Below are positions 16,604 to 27,221 of a DNA stretch of 44,802 bases, piece after piece. Numbering within the stretch: the first letter of the stretch is position 1; the number at the start of each line of letters is the position of its first letter. Source of the DNA: Snuella sedimenti (GTDB taxonomy: Bacteria; Bacteroidota; Bacteroidia; Flavobacteriales; Flavobacteriaceae); the NCBI RefSeq assembly GCF_016428595.1, contig NZ_JAELVQ010000027.1, positions 1-44,802 on the forward strand, in the 5' to 3' direction. Made by a program: the position numbers and the translations under genes. The notes under the pieces are model-generated. The model was given only the letters and a program-made list of their open reading frames with translations. It did no database searches and was not told the DNA's origin.

Positions 16604-19438
16604 ATGAGTCAATTCGAAGAACATATTGAAGTAAAGGGGGCTAGAGTTCACAACCTTAAAAATATAGATGTTACCATACCTCGTGAAAAACTCGTGGTCA
16701 TAACTGGGTTGTCTGGGAGCGGAAAATCTTCCTTAGCCTTCGATACCATTTATGCCGAAGGACAACGGCGTTATATAGAAACCTTTTCGGCTTATGCCCG
16801 TCAGTTTTTAGGAGGGTTGGAGCGTCCCGATGTCGATAAAATTGACGGACTATCGCCCGTCATAGCGATAGAACAGAAAACCACCAGTAAATCTCCTCGA
16901 TCTACGGTAGGAACCATTACAGAGATTTATGATTTCATGCGTTTGCTCTTTGCGCGTGCGAGTGACGCTTACAGTTATAACACAGGTGATAAAATGGTTA
17001 GTTATAACGACGAACAAATTAAAGAGCTGATAATTAATGACTTTAAAGGTAAACGCATTAATATATTAGCTCCAGTAGTGCGGTCTCGTAAGGGGCATTA
17101 TAGAGAATTATTTGAACAAATAGCCAAACAAGGCTTTGTTAAGGTAAGGACAGACGGTGAAATTAAAGACCTTGTAAAAGGCATGAAACTCGATCGCTAT
17201 AAAACGCACGATATAGAAATTGTTATTGATCGGTTAATTATTAATGATACAGACGACAACGACAAGCGCCTTGCCGAATCTATTAATACAGCTATGTACC
17301 ATGGCGATGATGTACTTTTAGTAATTGACCAAGACACTAACGAAACGCGTTATTTTAGCCGAAACCTAATGTGTCCCTCCTCTGGTATATCATATCCAAA
17401 TCCAGAGCCCAACAATTTCTCTTTCAATTCCCCAAAAGGTGCTTGCCCCAACTGTAACGGTATTGGCGAATTATATCAAGTAAATGAAAACAAAATCATC
17501 CCGGACGCTTCATTATCCATTAAAAATGGCGCTATTGCACCCCATGGCCCCGAAAAGAACAGTTGGATATTCAAACAATTAACAACCATTGCGCAACGCT
17601 TTGATTTTAAATTAACCGACGCCTATAAAAGTATACCCGAGCCTGCTAAACAAATGATTTTATATGGAGGTAACGAAAAGTTTTCCATAGAAAGCAAAAC
17701 ACTTGGCGTTACGCGCGATTATAAAATAGAGTTCGAAGGTGTCGCCAATTTTATTGAAAACCAATATAAAAATGCCGATTCAACTTCTCTAAAACGTTGG
17801 GCTAAATCTTACATGGACAAAATTAAATGTCCAGACTGTCAAGGCTCTCGACTTAAAAAAGAAGCCCTTTATTTTAAAATACAAAACAAAAACATTGCAG
17901 AACTTGCGAACATGGACGTGGTTGAACTTTCTAAATGGTTCAACAGTTTACACGAGCACCTATCCGAAAAGCAACTAAAAATAGCGGAAGAAGTCATAAA
18001 AGAGATAAAATCCAGATTACAATTTCTACTAGATGTTGGCTTGGATTATCTTAGCCTTAACAGAAGCTCCAAATCCTTGTCTGGAGGTGAAGCACAACGC
18101 ATTCGCCTGGCTACACAAATAGGTTCACAATTGGTAGGTGTTCTATATATTTTGGACGAACCAAGTATTGGTTTGCACCAACGTGACAACGAAAAACTAA
18201 TTGATTCATTAGTGTCACTTCGAGATATTGGTAATTCGGTCATAGTCGTAGAACATGACAAAGATATGATTGAACGAGCCGATTATGTAATTGATATAGG
18301 GCCAAAGGCAGGAAAACATGGAGGGGAAATTATTAGTATTGGCGATCCAGACGCCCTTAAAACGCACCATACGCTTACTGCAGATTACTTAAACGGTAGC
18401 AAACAAATAGAAATCCCAAAAAAACGCAGGGAAGGAAATGGAAAAACACTTAGCCTAAAAGGCTGTACAGGAAACAACTTAAAAAACGTTTCTGTAAACC
18501 TCCCTTTAGGTAAAATGATTGGGGTTACCGGCGTTTCGGGAAGTGGTAAATCAACGCTAATAAACGAAACCCTCTACCCTATCCTAAATGCCCATTACTT
18601 TAATGGTGTTAAGAAACCGATGCCCTATAAAAGTATTAAAGGTCTTGAACACATCGATAAAGTCATAGACATTAACCAATCCCCTATAGGCAGAACCCCA
18701 AGAAGTAATCCAGCTACCTACACAGGAACCTTTAGTGAAATTAGAGCACTATTTGCAAAAATACCTGAAGCCATGATACGCGGTTACAAAGCCGGACGCT
18801 TTAGTTTTAATGTAGCTGGCGGGCGCTGCGAAACGTGTAAAGGCGGCGGGCTGCGCGTTATTGAAATGAACTTTCTTCCCGATGTATACGTTGAATGTGA
18901 AACATGCCAAGGGAAACGTTTTAATAGAGAAACCCTAGAAATTCGCTATAAAGGAAAATCTATTAGCGACGTCTTGGATATGACCATAAATGAAGCTGTG
19001 AAATTTTTTGAGCATATACCGAAAATTAACAATAAACTTAAAACAATAAAAGATGTTGGTTTAGGATATGTAACATTAGGTCAGCAAAGTACAACGCTCT
19101 CGGGAGGAGAAGCACAACGTATAAAACTCGCAACCGAACTAAGCAAGCGTGATACCGGCAATACCTTTTACATTCTTGATGAACCCACTACCGGATTGCA
19201 TTTTGAGGATATAAGGGTACTCATGCTTGTATTGAACAAACTCGTTAATAAAGGCAATACCGTTTTAATCATTGAACATAATTTGGATGTCATTAAAACT
19301 GTAGATCATATTATTGATATTGGTTATGAAGGTGGTAAAGGTGGAGGTCAAATTGTTGTTGAGGGTACACCCGAAGAAGTTGCCAAGCACAAAAAAAGCT
19401 ATACTGCCAAATTCCTAAAAAAAGAATTGGCACTATAA
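16604..19438 (+). CDS. uvrA: Excinuclease ABC subunit A
   Basis: 944 residues from the ATG at 16604; a TTG 18 bases upstream is inside the promoter box and is not used here. UvrA finds DNA damage for nucleotide excision repair and hands it to UvrB. It shows two ABC ATPase halves: Walker [10 protein letters not shown] and G-V-S-G-S-G-K-S-T, signatures [10 protein letters not shown] and [10 protein letters not shown], and Walker B I-L-D-E-P. The zinc-finger cysteine pairs C-P-N-C, C-P-D-C, C-E-T-C and C-E-T-C are present. Full length and intact. Confidence 0.97.
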   Translation: MSQFEEHIEVKGARVHNLKNIDVTIPREKLVVITGLSGSGKSSLAFDTIYAEGQRRYIETFSAYARQFLGGLERPDVDKIDGLSPVIAIEQKTTSKSPRSTVGTITEIYDFMRLLFARASDAYSYNTGDKMVSYNDEQIKELIINDFKGKRINILAPVVRSRKGHYRELFEQIAKQGFVKVRTDGEIKDLVKGMKLDRYKTHDIEIVIDRLIINDTDDNDKRLAESINTAMYHGDDVLLVIDQDTNETRYFSRNLMCPSSGISYPNPEPNNFSFNSPKGACPNCNGIGELYQVNENKIIPDASLSIKNGAIAPHGPEKNSWIFKQLTTIAQRFDFKLTDAYKSIPEPAKQMILYGGNEKFSIESKTLGVTRDYKIEFEGVANFIENQYKNADSTSLKRWAKSYMDKIKCPDCQGSRLKKEALYFKIQNKNIAELANMDVVELSKWFNSLHEHLSEKQLKIAEEVIKEIKSRLQFLLDVGLDYLSLNRSSKSLSGGEAQRIRLATQIGSQLVGVLYILDEPSIGLHQRDNEKLIDSLVSLRDIGNSVIVVEHDKDMIERADYVIDIGPKAGKHGGEIISIGDPDALKTHHTLTADYLNGSKQIEIPKKRREGNGKTLSLKGCTGNNLKNVSVNLPLGKMIGVTGVSGSGKSTLINETLYPILNAHYFNGVKKPMPYKSIKGLEHIDKVIDINQSPIGRTPRSNPATYTGTFSEIRALFAKIPEAMIRGYKAGRFSFNVAGGRCETCKGGGLRVIEMNFLPDVYVECETCQGKRFNRETLEIRYKGKSISDVLDMTINEAVKFFEHIPKINNKLKTIKDVGLGYVTLGQQSTTLSGGEAQRIKLATELSKRDTGNTFYILDEPTTGLHFEDIRVLMLVLNKLVNKGNTVLIIEHNLDVIKTVDHIIDIGYEGGKGGGQIVVEGTPEEVAKHKKSYTAKFLKKELAL

Positions 19439-19551
19439 AAAATATTAGCCCCTTTTAACAACTAACAACTTCTAAAAAAATTAAATTTGAAGCATTGGCG
19501 TTATTTTACAAATGATTAACACTAATGAATTAACCTATTATAAAGTAATAT

Positions 19552-20241
19552 ATGAGAAAAGAAAAACACCACAAAGGGTGGAATGAAATAAAAACAAACG
19601 ATTCATGGGCCATTTTTAAAATCATGGGAGAGTTTGTTAATGGTTTTGAAAAAATGAGTAAAATAGGGCCTTGTGTTTCTATTTTTGGTTCTGCACGAAC
19701 AAAACCAGATAATCCTGAATATAAACTTGCCGTAAAAATAGCCAAACGTATTGTAGAATCAGGTTACGGTGTCATTACTGGAGGTGGGCCTGGAATTATG
19801 GAAGCTGGGAATAAAGGCGCTCATTTAGGAGGTGGTACTTCCGTTGGATTAAATATAGACCTTCCGTTTGAACAGCATGACAATCCTTACATAGATAATG
19901 ACAAAAGTTTGGATTTCGATTATTTCTTTGTACGCAAAGTTATGTTCGTAAAATACTCACAAGGGTTTGTTGTTATGCCTGGAGGTTTTGGCACTTTAGA
20001 CGAGCTTTTCGAGGCCATTACACTCATACAAACACATAAAATCGAAAAATTCCCAATTATCTTAGTTGGCACAGCATTTTGGGAAGGCCTTTTGGATTGG
20101 GTAAAAACAACCTTATTGGACAGGTTTCAAAACATTAGCGCCAAAGATCTTGATTTAATACATGTAGTAAATAACGAAGAAGAAGTTATAACCATATTGG
20201 ATGCTTTCTATAAAGAATTCCAATTAAGCCCAAATTTCTAA
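19552..20241 (+). CDS. LOG-family protein (TIGR00730)
   Basis: 229 residues with a Rossmann fold. The family motifs G-G-G-P-G-I-M-E-A and P-G-G-F-G-T-L-D-E-L-F-E are complete. LOG proteins cut nucleoside 5'-monophosphates at the ribose bond, first known from cytokinin activation in plants; in bacteria they mostly act as nucleotide phosphoribohydrolases. It is cytoplasmic. It lies between uvrA and a large outer-membrane protein gene on the same strand, with no sign of a shared pathway. Confidence 0.9.
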   Translation: MRKEKHHKGWNEIKTNDSWAIFKIMGEFVNGFEKMSKIGPCVSIFGSARTKPDNPEYKLAVKIAKRIVESGYGVITGGGPGIMEAGNKGAHLGGGTSVGLNIDLPFEQHDNPYIDNDKSLDFDYFFVRKVMFVKYSQGFVVMPGGFGTLDELFEAITLIQTHKIEKFPIILVGTAFWEGLLDWVKTTLLDRFQNISAKDLDLIHVVNNEEEVITILDAFYKEFQLSPNF

Positions 20242-20348
20242 GAGACTGCTTAAGCCTTATTTTAGATTTTAAACCTAATAAAACATGATATTTTATTATA
20301 TTGTGTCGCCTTACACAATTTATCAATTTTAAAAGCCTGTTTAGTAAA

Positions 20349-23180
20349 TTGAAATTTCATTTTATAAGTTATTTAGTATTTGCCTTTATAAGCTTTAGTG
20401 GTTTTAGTCAAAACAAAATCAACCTTAAGGCCGTTTTTGATATTGATAACAAGCAAATAAAAATTTCACAAACCATTCAGTACAAAAACACGTCACAGGA
20501 CACACTGCATGACATTTTTTTAAACGACTGGAACAATAGCTATTCGTCAAAAAAAACGCCTTTGGCTATCAGGTTGGCCGATGAATATAAAAACGTTTTT
20601 CATTTGGCTAAAGATAAGGATAGAGGCTGTTCTGAGATATCTTTCATAAAACAAAATAATACCCCGTTAGAGTTTGAACAAGTTAAAAATCAACCTGATG
20701 TTATAAAAGTTAGACTAAATACTCCCTTAAAACCAAATGAATTCTATACCATTCACTTAGAATACACAGTACATGTACCAAGTGATAAGTTTACTGGTTA
20801 CGGTATTTCTAAAACTGGCGACATGAATTTAAGGTACTGGTATATTACTCCTGCTATCTATAATGGAGAATGGCACTATTATAGTAATAAAGATTTAGAT
20901 GATCTTTTTATCCCAAAAGCCAATATACGCTTAGAAGCAGAATATCCTATTGGTTACACCTTAACAACAGAGCTTAACACACATAGCACTAGTATTACCA
21001 ACAATAAGCAAACGGTAATACTTACAGGGAAGAACAGAATAAACAACAAACTGTTCCTAAACAAAATTTCTACTTTTAAATCTATAGAAACACAAGGCAT
21101 TAAAGTGGTGTCAAATGTTAACGGAGATGAACTAGAGGATCTTGACAAGGCAATGATTACAGAAAGGATTATTGATTTTATGCTTGATAATCTAGGAGAC
21201 TACCCCCATGAAAAACTTCTTTTAACGAGCATTGACAACAGTAAAGATCCTGTTTACGGACTTAACTTTTTACCAAGCTTTTTAAAACCTTACCCTCACC
21301 ATTTTCAATATGAATTAAAACTATTAAAAATAGCTTTATATAATTACTTAGAAAACACCTTACTCATAAATCCGCGAAAGCACCAATGGCTTATTGACGG
21401 TTTGCAAATCTACTATTTAATGAACTATGTTGAACTGTACTATCCCAATATGAAGTTTTTGGGAGGCTTTGCCAAAATGTGGGGTATTCGTTCATTTCAT
21501 GCTGCCGACATGAACTTTAACGATAAGTACAATATAGCGTTTATGATTATGGGGCGCACCAATAAAGATCAACCCCTAACAATGCAAAAAGACTCCTTGT
21601 TAAAGTTCAACAAGAATATAGCTAGCAAATACAAAGCCGGTTTAGGTCTTAAATACCTAGATGACTTTATTAACAGTAATGTATTAGAAAATACCATAAA
21701 GTCATTTTTAACGCAGAACAAATTAAAAGAAACAACTCCAAATGCATTTGAGACCTATTTAAAATCCAAAACGCAAAAAAATATCGATTGGTTTTTTACC
21801 GATTATCTTAAAACACGAAAAAAGATAGATTTCAAAATTAAAAACGTTACAAAAACCAATGACTCAATAACTTTAACCATAAAGAACAAGCGCAACAATA
21901 GTATGCCTATTTCCTTGTACACTTTAAACAATGATAGCATTATCTCTAAATTGTGGATTGAAAACATAACCGGTAGTAAGACCATTACAATCCCAAAAAA
22001 CAATGCCAACAAACTGGTATTGAATTACAATAAGATTATCCCAGAAACGAATATTAGAGACAACTGGAAGTCGTTAAAAGGTTTCTTTTTTAACAACAAA
22101 CCATTACAATTTAGATTATTTAAAGATATTGAAGACCCACATTACAATCAAGTTTTCCTTATGCCCTTGTTTGAATTTAACAATATTTACGATGGCTTTT
22201 CTTTGGGCATGAAAATGTACAACAAGACCATTTTAAGAAAGCATTTCGATTATAGGATTGAACCAAAGTATTCATTTAAATCTAAATCGCTAACCGGTGC
22301 AGCATCAGCATCAATAACACATAATTTAGAAAACAACGATCTTTTTTTCATCAACTATGGCATTAGAACTAGCTATACGTCGTATGCAGAAGATTTATTT
22401 GTAAGCCAAATAACGCCTTCGCTAACCTTATTATTTAGACAAGACAACGATTTTAGGTCCAATAAAAGAAAATTGCTAATGTTTAGGCACATAAACATTA
22501 ACCGCGACAAAGACCCTAATAATCCCTTAAGTTCTACAGAACCAAACTATAGCGTATTTAACATTCGTTACATTAACTCCAACGATAATCTTATAAATTT
22601 TAGTAAATGGCACACCGACTTTCAAGTTGGAAAGACCTTTAGTAAAATTGCATTTAATTATGAATACAGACGTTTGTTCCAAAACAACAGACAATTAAAC
22701 TTACGATTATACGCAGGAACCTTTCTAAGAAATGATAACGACCTAAGCTCCGATTATTTTAGTTTCGCTCTAGACAGGCCTACAGATTATTTATTCGATT
22801 ATGCTTATTTGGGGCGCTCTGAGTCTAGCGGTATCTTTAGTCAGCAATACATAACCGCAGAAGGTGGCTTTAAATCAAAATTAGACACTCCTTTTGCTAA
22901 CCAATGGATAACTACACTTAATGCCAGTACAACACTCTGGAAATATATTTTGTTATACGGTGACGCTGGATTTGTAAAGAACAAATCCAATAAAGCTAAT
23001 TTTGTGTACGACTCCGGTATTAGAATTAACCTTGTAACCGATTATTTCGAAATTTACTTGCCCCTTTATTCAAAACTAGGTTGGGAAATCGGGCAACCCC
23101 ATTACGACCAAAAAATAAGATTTAAATTCACCTTAGATCCTGAATCACTACTTGGTCTATTTAGACGCCGTTGGTTCTAA
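20349..23180 (+). CDS. M1-aminopeptidase-like protein with outer-membrane barrel, zinc site lost
   Basis: About 943 residues from the TTG at 20349, which starts the signal peptide (K-F-H-F-I-S-Y-L-V-F...F-S-Q). Another TTG at 20301 would add 16 residues; no in-frame ATG exists near the start and a TGA lies at 20286. Residues of about 25-580 follow M1 peptidases: N-terminal sandwich, Y-P-H-E-K-L, then R-K-H-Q-W-L-I-D-G-L. The H-E-x-x-H zinc motif is absent; by spacing K-I-A-L-Y stands in its place, and the third ligand is Asp in W-L-I-D-G. Residues of about 600-943 look like a beta-barrel ending in R-R-R-W-F. Probably a non-enzymatic surface protein. Confidence 0.72.
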   Translation: MKFHFISYLVFAFISFSGFSQNKINLKAVFDIDNKQIKISQTIQYKNTSQDTLHDIFLNDWNNSYSSKKTPLAIRLADEYKNVFHLAKDKDRGCSEISFIKQNNTPLEFEQVKNQPDVIKVRLNTPLKPNEFYTIHLEYTVHVPSDKFTGYGISKTGDMNLRYWYITPAIYNGEWHYYSNKDLDDLFIPKANIRLEAEYPIGYTLTTELNTHSTSITNNKQTVILTGKNRINNKLFLNKISTFKSIETQGIKVVSNVNGDELEDLDKAMITERIIDFMLDNLGDYPHEKLLLTSIDNSKDPVYGLNFLPSFLKPYPHHFQYELKLLKIALYNYLENTLLINPRKHQWLIDGLQIYYLMNYVELYYPNMKFLGGFAKMWGIRSFHAADMNFNDKYNIAFMIMGRTNKDQPLTMQKDSLLKFNKNIASKYKAGLGLKYLDDFINSNVLENTIKSFLTQNKLKETTPNAFETYLKSKTQKNIDWFFTDYLKTRKKIDFKIKNVTKTNDSITLTIKNKRNNSMPISLYTLNNDSIISKLWIENITGSKTITIPKNNANKLVLNYNKIIPETNIRDNWKSLKGFFFNNKPLQFRLFKDIEDPHYNQVFLMPLFEFNNIYDGFSLGMKMYNKTILRKHFDYRIEPKYSFKSKSLTGAASASITHNLENNDLFFINYGIRTSYTSYAEDLFVSQITPSLTLLFRQDNDFRSNKRKLLMFRHININRDKDPNNPLSSTEPNYSVFNIRYINSNDNLINFSKWHTDFQVGKTFSKIAFNYEYRRLFQNNRQLNLRLYAGTFLRNDNDLSSDYFSFALDRPTDYLFDYAYLGRSESSGIFSQQYITAEGGFKSKLDTPFANQWITTLNASTTLWKYILLYGDAGFVKNKSNKANFVYDSGIRINLVTDYFEIYLPLYSKLGWEIGQPHYDQKIRFKFTLDPESLLGLFRRRWF

Positions 23181-23301
23181 AAACAACGTATTAAATTACA
23201 CATTTAACACTACAAGAGCATTTTAACTGAATATTTGACATTTGAAAAGCTTTTAATTGCATATTTTTAAATATAACGCAAAGAATAAGGCTGGCTTAAA
23301 A

Positions 23302-23332
23302 TTGCAAAAAACATAAAGATTAACTACTTTTG
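23302..23332 (+). promoter_or_regulatory. Promoter of the E1 dehydrogenase gene (TTG-N20-TACTTTTG)
   Basis: TTG at 23302-23304 and TACTTTTG at 23325-23332 match the Bacteroidota -33/-7 pattern with a 20-base spacer. The ATG follows 21 bases later. Confidence 0.65.
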
Positions 23333-23353
23333 CACCAGTTAAAGCATAGCACC

Positions 23354-25765
23354 ATGCAAATAATTCCAGATTTGAAAAACAACATATCATTCGACGATTT
23401 TAAAGCAGAAGTTTTAAATGATTATAAAATAGCTGTTAGAAGTCGAGAATGTAGTTTGTTAGGGCGACGTGAAGTATTAACAGGTAAAGCAAAATTTGGA
23501 ATTTTTGGTGACGGCAAAGAAGTCCCTCAACTAGCTATGGCTAAAGCATTCCTTAAAGGGGATTGGCGTTCTGGTTATTACCGTGACCAAACCTTTATGA
23601 TGGCCATAGGCGAATTAACTATGGAGCAATTCTTTGCAGGCTTATATGCTAATACCGACCTTGCAATAGAACCTATGTCGGCAGGTAGGCAAATGGGAGG
23701 ACACTTTACCACCCATAGTTTAGACGACAAAGGGCGATGGAAAGATTTAACAAAACAATACAATTCAAGTGCCGATATCTCTCCTACTGCCGGACAAATG
23801 CCACGTCTTTTAGGCTTGGCACAAGCTTCAAAAATTTACAGACACGTTAAGGATATTAATCCTTCAGGCTTTTCTGTAAATGGTAATGAAGTTGCTTGGG
23901 GAACCATTGGGAATGCCAGTACCAGTGAAGGCCTATTTTTTGAAACCATTAATGCTGCCGGCGTATTACAAGTCCCCATGATAATAAGTGTTTGGGATGA
24001 CGAATATGGCATTTCCGTGCACGCAAAACACCAAACAACAAAAGAAAACATCTCGGAAATCTTAAAAGGTTTTCAACGCGATAAACATAATAAAGGTTAT
24101 GAAATTTTACGCGTTAAAGGTTGGGATTATGCCAATTTAATTGAAACTTATCAGGAAGCATCAGCCATTGCCAGAGAGGAACATGTACCTGTTCTTATTC
24201 ATGTAACAGAATTAACACAACCACAAGGCCATTCCACGTCGGGCTCTCATGAACGGTATAAATCCAGGGAACGTTTAGATTGGGAAACCAAGCACGATTG
24301 TAATATAAAAATGCGTGAGTGGGTTATTGAAAATGGGATAGCCGACAATGAAACCCTTACAGATATAGAAAGAACCATAAAAAGAGATGTTAGGGAAGCT
24401 AAAAAAAGCGCTTGGGCCACTTTCTTGAAACCCGTTTTAAAAGATCAAAAAAGCTTAGTTTCTATTTTAACACAAATAGCAGCCACAAGTCCCAATAGTG
24501 CTTTTATTACTAACATTAAAAATAGTGTGATCGCAATAGACGAACCCACACAAAAAGATATTTTAACGCAGGCTAGAAAAGCTTTAAGATACATTCTAAG
24601 AGAAACATCCCCCGAAAAAGAGCTTCTTAGAAAATGGATTGACTCACAATTTGAAACAAACCAACCTAAGTTTAGTTCCCATCTTTATGTTGAAACCGAA
24701 AGGTCGCCTGTACTCATAAAGGAAGTAAAACCAATTTACGCTGAAGATGCCCCAACGGTTGATGGGCGTATTATTATTCGCGATAATTTTGATGCTATTT
24801 TTAAAAGTAGACCAGAAGCTCTAATTTTTGGAGAAGATAGCGGTAATATTGGCGATGTAAACCAAGGGCTTGAGGGCTTACAAGAAAAATATGGCGAACT
24901 GCGTATTGCCGACGCCGGGATTCGTGAAGCCACTATCGTTGGACAAGGTATTGGTATGGCCTTACGCGGATTAAGACCTATTGCTGAAATCCAGTATTTA
25001 GACTACATTATGTACGCCCTTCAAATTATTAGTGACGATTTAGCAACCGTACACTACAGGACCAAAGGGAAACAAAAAGCACCATTAATTATAAGAACCC
25101 GTGGTCACCGACTAGAAGGTATCTGGCATTCTGGTTCCCAAATGGGAGGCATTCTAAATTTAACGCGTGGCATTCATATTCTGGTTCCTAGAAATATGAC
25201 TAAAGCCGCGGGCTTTTACAACACCCTTTTAATGGGTGACGATCCTGCTTTGGTCGTAGAGTGTTTAAATGGTTACCGCTTGAAAGAGAAAATGCCAAGT
25301 AACCTTAGCGATATTAAGACACCTCTTGGTGTTGTTGAAACCATAAAAAAAGGCAATGATATTACATTGGTATCTTATGGCTCGACCCTTCGTATTGTAG
25401 AACAAGCGGCAAAAGAATTGCTAACCGTTGGAATTGATGCCGAAGTGATTGACATCCAGTCGCTGTTGCCTTTCGATCTAAACCACGATATTGTAAAAAG
25501 TATTATAAAGACCAATCGTCTTTTAGTAATAGATGAAGATGTTCCAGGTGGTGCATCTGCCTATATATTAAATGAGATATTAAACACCCAAAATGCCTAT
25601 CAATATCTCGATAGCCAACCCAAAACATTAACTGCTAAAGCACACAGACCCGCTTACGGTAACGATGGCGACTATTTTTCAAAACCATCAATAGAAGACG
25701 TTTTTGAAGCAGTCTACGACATAATGCATGAGTTGGCACCCTCAGATTTTCCTAAATTAAGATAA
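23354..25765 (+). CDS. Fused 2-oxoacid dehydrogenase E1 alpha/beta, likely branched-chain
   Basis: 803 residues from the ATG at 23354; an upstream TTG overlaps the promoter box. Residues of about 1-380 are the thiamine-diphosphate E1-alpha domain (Y-Y-R-D-Q-T, G-N-A-S-T-S-E-G-L-F-F-E-T-I-N-A-A). Residues of about 460-803 are E1-beta (F-G-E-D-S-G-N-I-G-D-V, I-R-E-A-T-I-V-G-Q-G-I-G). Such fusions are usual in Bacteroidota and are thought to act on branched-chain 2-oxoacids from Val, Leu and Ile. The E2 and E3 partners are not in the window. The acyl-CoA carboxylase genes 2 kb downstream fit the same degradation route. Confidence 0.85.
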   Translation: MQIIPDLKNNISFDDFKAEVLNDYKIAVRSRECSLLGRREVLTGKAKFGIFGDGKEVPQLAMAKAFLKGDWRSGYYRDQTFMMAIGELTMEQFFAGLYANTDLAIEPMSAGRQMGGHFTTHSLDDKGRWKDLTKQYNSSADISPTAGQMPRLLGLAQASKIYRHVKDINPSGFSVNGNEVAWGTIGNASTSEGLFFETINAAGVLQVPMIISVWDDEYGISVHAKHQTTKENISEILKGFQRDKHNKGYEILRVKGWDYANLIETYQEASAIAREEHVPVLIHVTELTQPQGHSTSGSHERYKSRERLDWETKHDCNIKMREWVIENGIADNETLTDIERTIKRDVREAKKSAWATFLKPVLKDQKSLVSILTQIAATSPNSAFITNIKNSVIAIDEPTQKDILTQARKALRYILRETSPEKELLRKWIDSQFETNQPKFSSHLYVETERSPVLIKEVKPIYAEDAPTVDGRIIIRDNFDAIFKSRPEALIFGEDSGNIGDVNQGLEGLQEKYGELRIADAGIREATIVGQGIGMALRGLRPIAEIQYLDYIMYALQIISDDLATVHYRTKGKQKAPLIIRTRGHRLEGIWHSGSQMGGILNLTRGIHILVPRNMTKAAGFYNTLLMGDDPALVVECLNGYRLKEKMPSNLSDIKTPLGVVETIKKGNDITLVSYGSTLRIVEQAAKELLTVGIDAEVIDIQSLLPFDLNHDIVKSIIKTNRLLVIDEDVPGGASAYILNEILNTQNAYQYLDSQPKTLTAKAHRPAYGNDGDYFSKPSIEDVFEAVYDIMHELAPSDFPKLR

Positions 25766-25792
25766 CTAACCATTTTACTTTAAATCACTAAA

Positions 25793-26176
25793 ATGATACG
25801 ACAATCAACCGACTTAGCACTATTAATACTACGAGTAGGAATATCATCATTGATGCTTACCCATGGTATTCCTAAAATTAAATTATTATTTGAAAGCCCT
25901 ATAAAATTTGCAGATCCCATTGGTTTTGGCGAACCACTTTCTTTAGTTTTAGCTTTAATAGGTGAAGTAATAGCACCAATATTAATAATCATAGGATTTA
26001 AAACAAAATGGGCTACCCTTCCTGCTATTATCACAATGGGAGTTGCCGCCTTTGTTATTCATATAAGTGATCCTATTGGGACAAAAGAAAAAGCACTACT
26101 CTTCCTAATCGCTTTTATAGCAATCTTTTTAGCCGGACCAGGTAAGTTTTCTATAGACGGGGTGAAAAAACAATAG
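25793..26176 (+). CDS. DoxX-family membrane protein
   Basis: 127 residues with four membrane helices. The pattern L-I-L-R-V-G-I-S-S-L-M-L-T-H-G-I-P-K-I at the start and the G-E-V-I-A-P-I-L-I-I-I-G region fit the DoxX family. Some members affect quinone-linked or sulfur redox processes, but most have no proven role. It starts 27 bases after the E1 gene and stands 3 bases before the next gene, so it is in the same transcript. Confidence 0.83.
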   Translation: MIRQSTDLALLILRVGISSLMLTHGIPKIKLLFESPIKFADPIGFGEPLSLVLALIGEVIAPILIIIGFKTKWATLPAIITMGVAAFVIHISDPIGTKEKALLFLIAFIAIFLAGPGKFSIDGVKKQ

Positions 26177-26179
26177 CAA

Positions 26180-26650
26180 TTGAAAGCTGCTTCAATTGTT
26201 AATATAAAACACGAACTAAAGCATAAATCTAATGCTGAGTTAGCAGCACTTTGCTTACGCCTATCCAAATTCAAAAAGGAAAACAAAGAACTTCTCACCT
26301 ACCTCCTTTTCGAATCCCATGACGAAAATGGATACATCGAAACGGTTAAGGACTATATAGACGAACAGTTTGAACTGATTAACACCAGTAGTTTTTTCTA
26401 CATAAAAAAAAGTGTTCGTAAGATATTGCGAAATACAAAAAAGTACATCCGCTACTCGCAAAATAAGGAAACCGAAGTCGAACTATTACTGCATTTCTGC
26501 TATAAATTAAAACACTTTTCCCCAAGTATAAATAAGAGTGTACAATTGGTAAACATGTACCAGCGCCAGTTAGAATTGACAAAGAAAATAATTATTAACT
26601 TACATGAAGATTTGCAATACGACTATAGTTTAAAATTGGATAACTTATAA
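26180..26650 (+). CDS. Hypothetical helical protein
   Basis: 156 residues, starting with TTG at 26180, three bases after the DoxX stop codon. The protein is lysine-rich and helical throughout (S-N-A-E-L-A-A-L-C-L-R-L-S-K-F-K-K-E-N-K-E-L-L), with no signal peptide and no membrane helix. It is placed in a tight gene run between DoxX and NUDIX, which supports it as a real gene. Function unknown. The non-ATG start is inferred from frame and position only. Confidence 0.68.
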   Translation: MKAASIVNIKHELKHKSNAELAALCLRLSKFKKENKELLTYLLFESHDENGYIETVKDYIDEQFELINTSSFFYIKKSVRKILRNTKKYIRYSQNKETEVELLLHFCYKLKHFSPSINKSVQLVNMYQRQLELTKKIIINLHEDLQYDYSLKLDNL

Positions 26651-26668
26651 GTTCAACACTAAAGCCCC

Positions 26669-27220
26669 ATGGACGAATATATTGACATCGTAACTAAAGA
26701 AGGCAAGCCGACAGGTAAATCGGAGTTAAAATCTATCATTCATCAAAAAGGCTATTACCATAATACAGCGCACATCTGGTTCTATACTAAATCAGGTCAT
26801 ATATTACTATCACAACGCTCAGCCAGCAAAAGTATTTGTCCGCTACTATGGGATGTTTCCGTTGCTGGACATATTGATGCCGGAGAAACGGTATCCCAAG
26901 CAGCCGTTCGAGAGACCCAAGAAGAAATTGGACTAACCATTTCTGAATCCGAACTAAAAAAAATAGGTGTTTTTGAATGCTTTCAAAACTATGAAAATGG
27001 TATTGTAGATAATGAATTCCACCATAGTTTCATTTGTGAACTGCAAGTAGACATCACCCGCTTAAAACCGCAAGAAGAAGAGGTCGAAGCTTTAAAACTA
27101 GTTTCTTTAGATGATTTCAAATACCTAATCGACCATATTGGTATTGAAAACCATTTAGTTCCTTCAAACAAACCCTATTACAAAGTGGTTTTGGAGCACA
27201 TCAAACAAACTTTAATATAA
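26669..27220 (+). CDS. NUDIX hydrolase, IPP-isomerase-like
   Basis: 183 residues with a complete Nudix box: G-H-I-D-A-G-E, seven residues, R-E-T-Q-E-E-I-G-L. The region before it (H-I-W-F-Y...L-L-S-Q-R-S-A-S-K) and the opening D-I-V-T-K-E-G-K-P-T-G-K resemble the subgroup close to isopentenyl-diphosphate isomerase and YfcD. It therefore hydrolyses an unknown nucleoside diphosphate-type substrate in the cytoplasm. Its stop is followed after one base by the PrsW start. Confidence 0.87.
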   Translation: MDEYIDIVTKEGKPTGKSELKSIIHQKGYYHNTAHIWFYTKSGHILLSQRSASKSICPLLWDVSVAGHIDAGETVSQAAVRETQEEIGLTISESELKKIGVFECFQNYENGIVDNEFHHSFICELQVDITRLKPQEEEVEALKLVSLDDFKYLIDHIGIENHLVPSNKPYYKVVLEHIKQTLI

Positions 27221-27221
27221 A

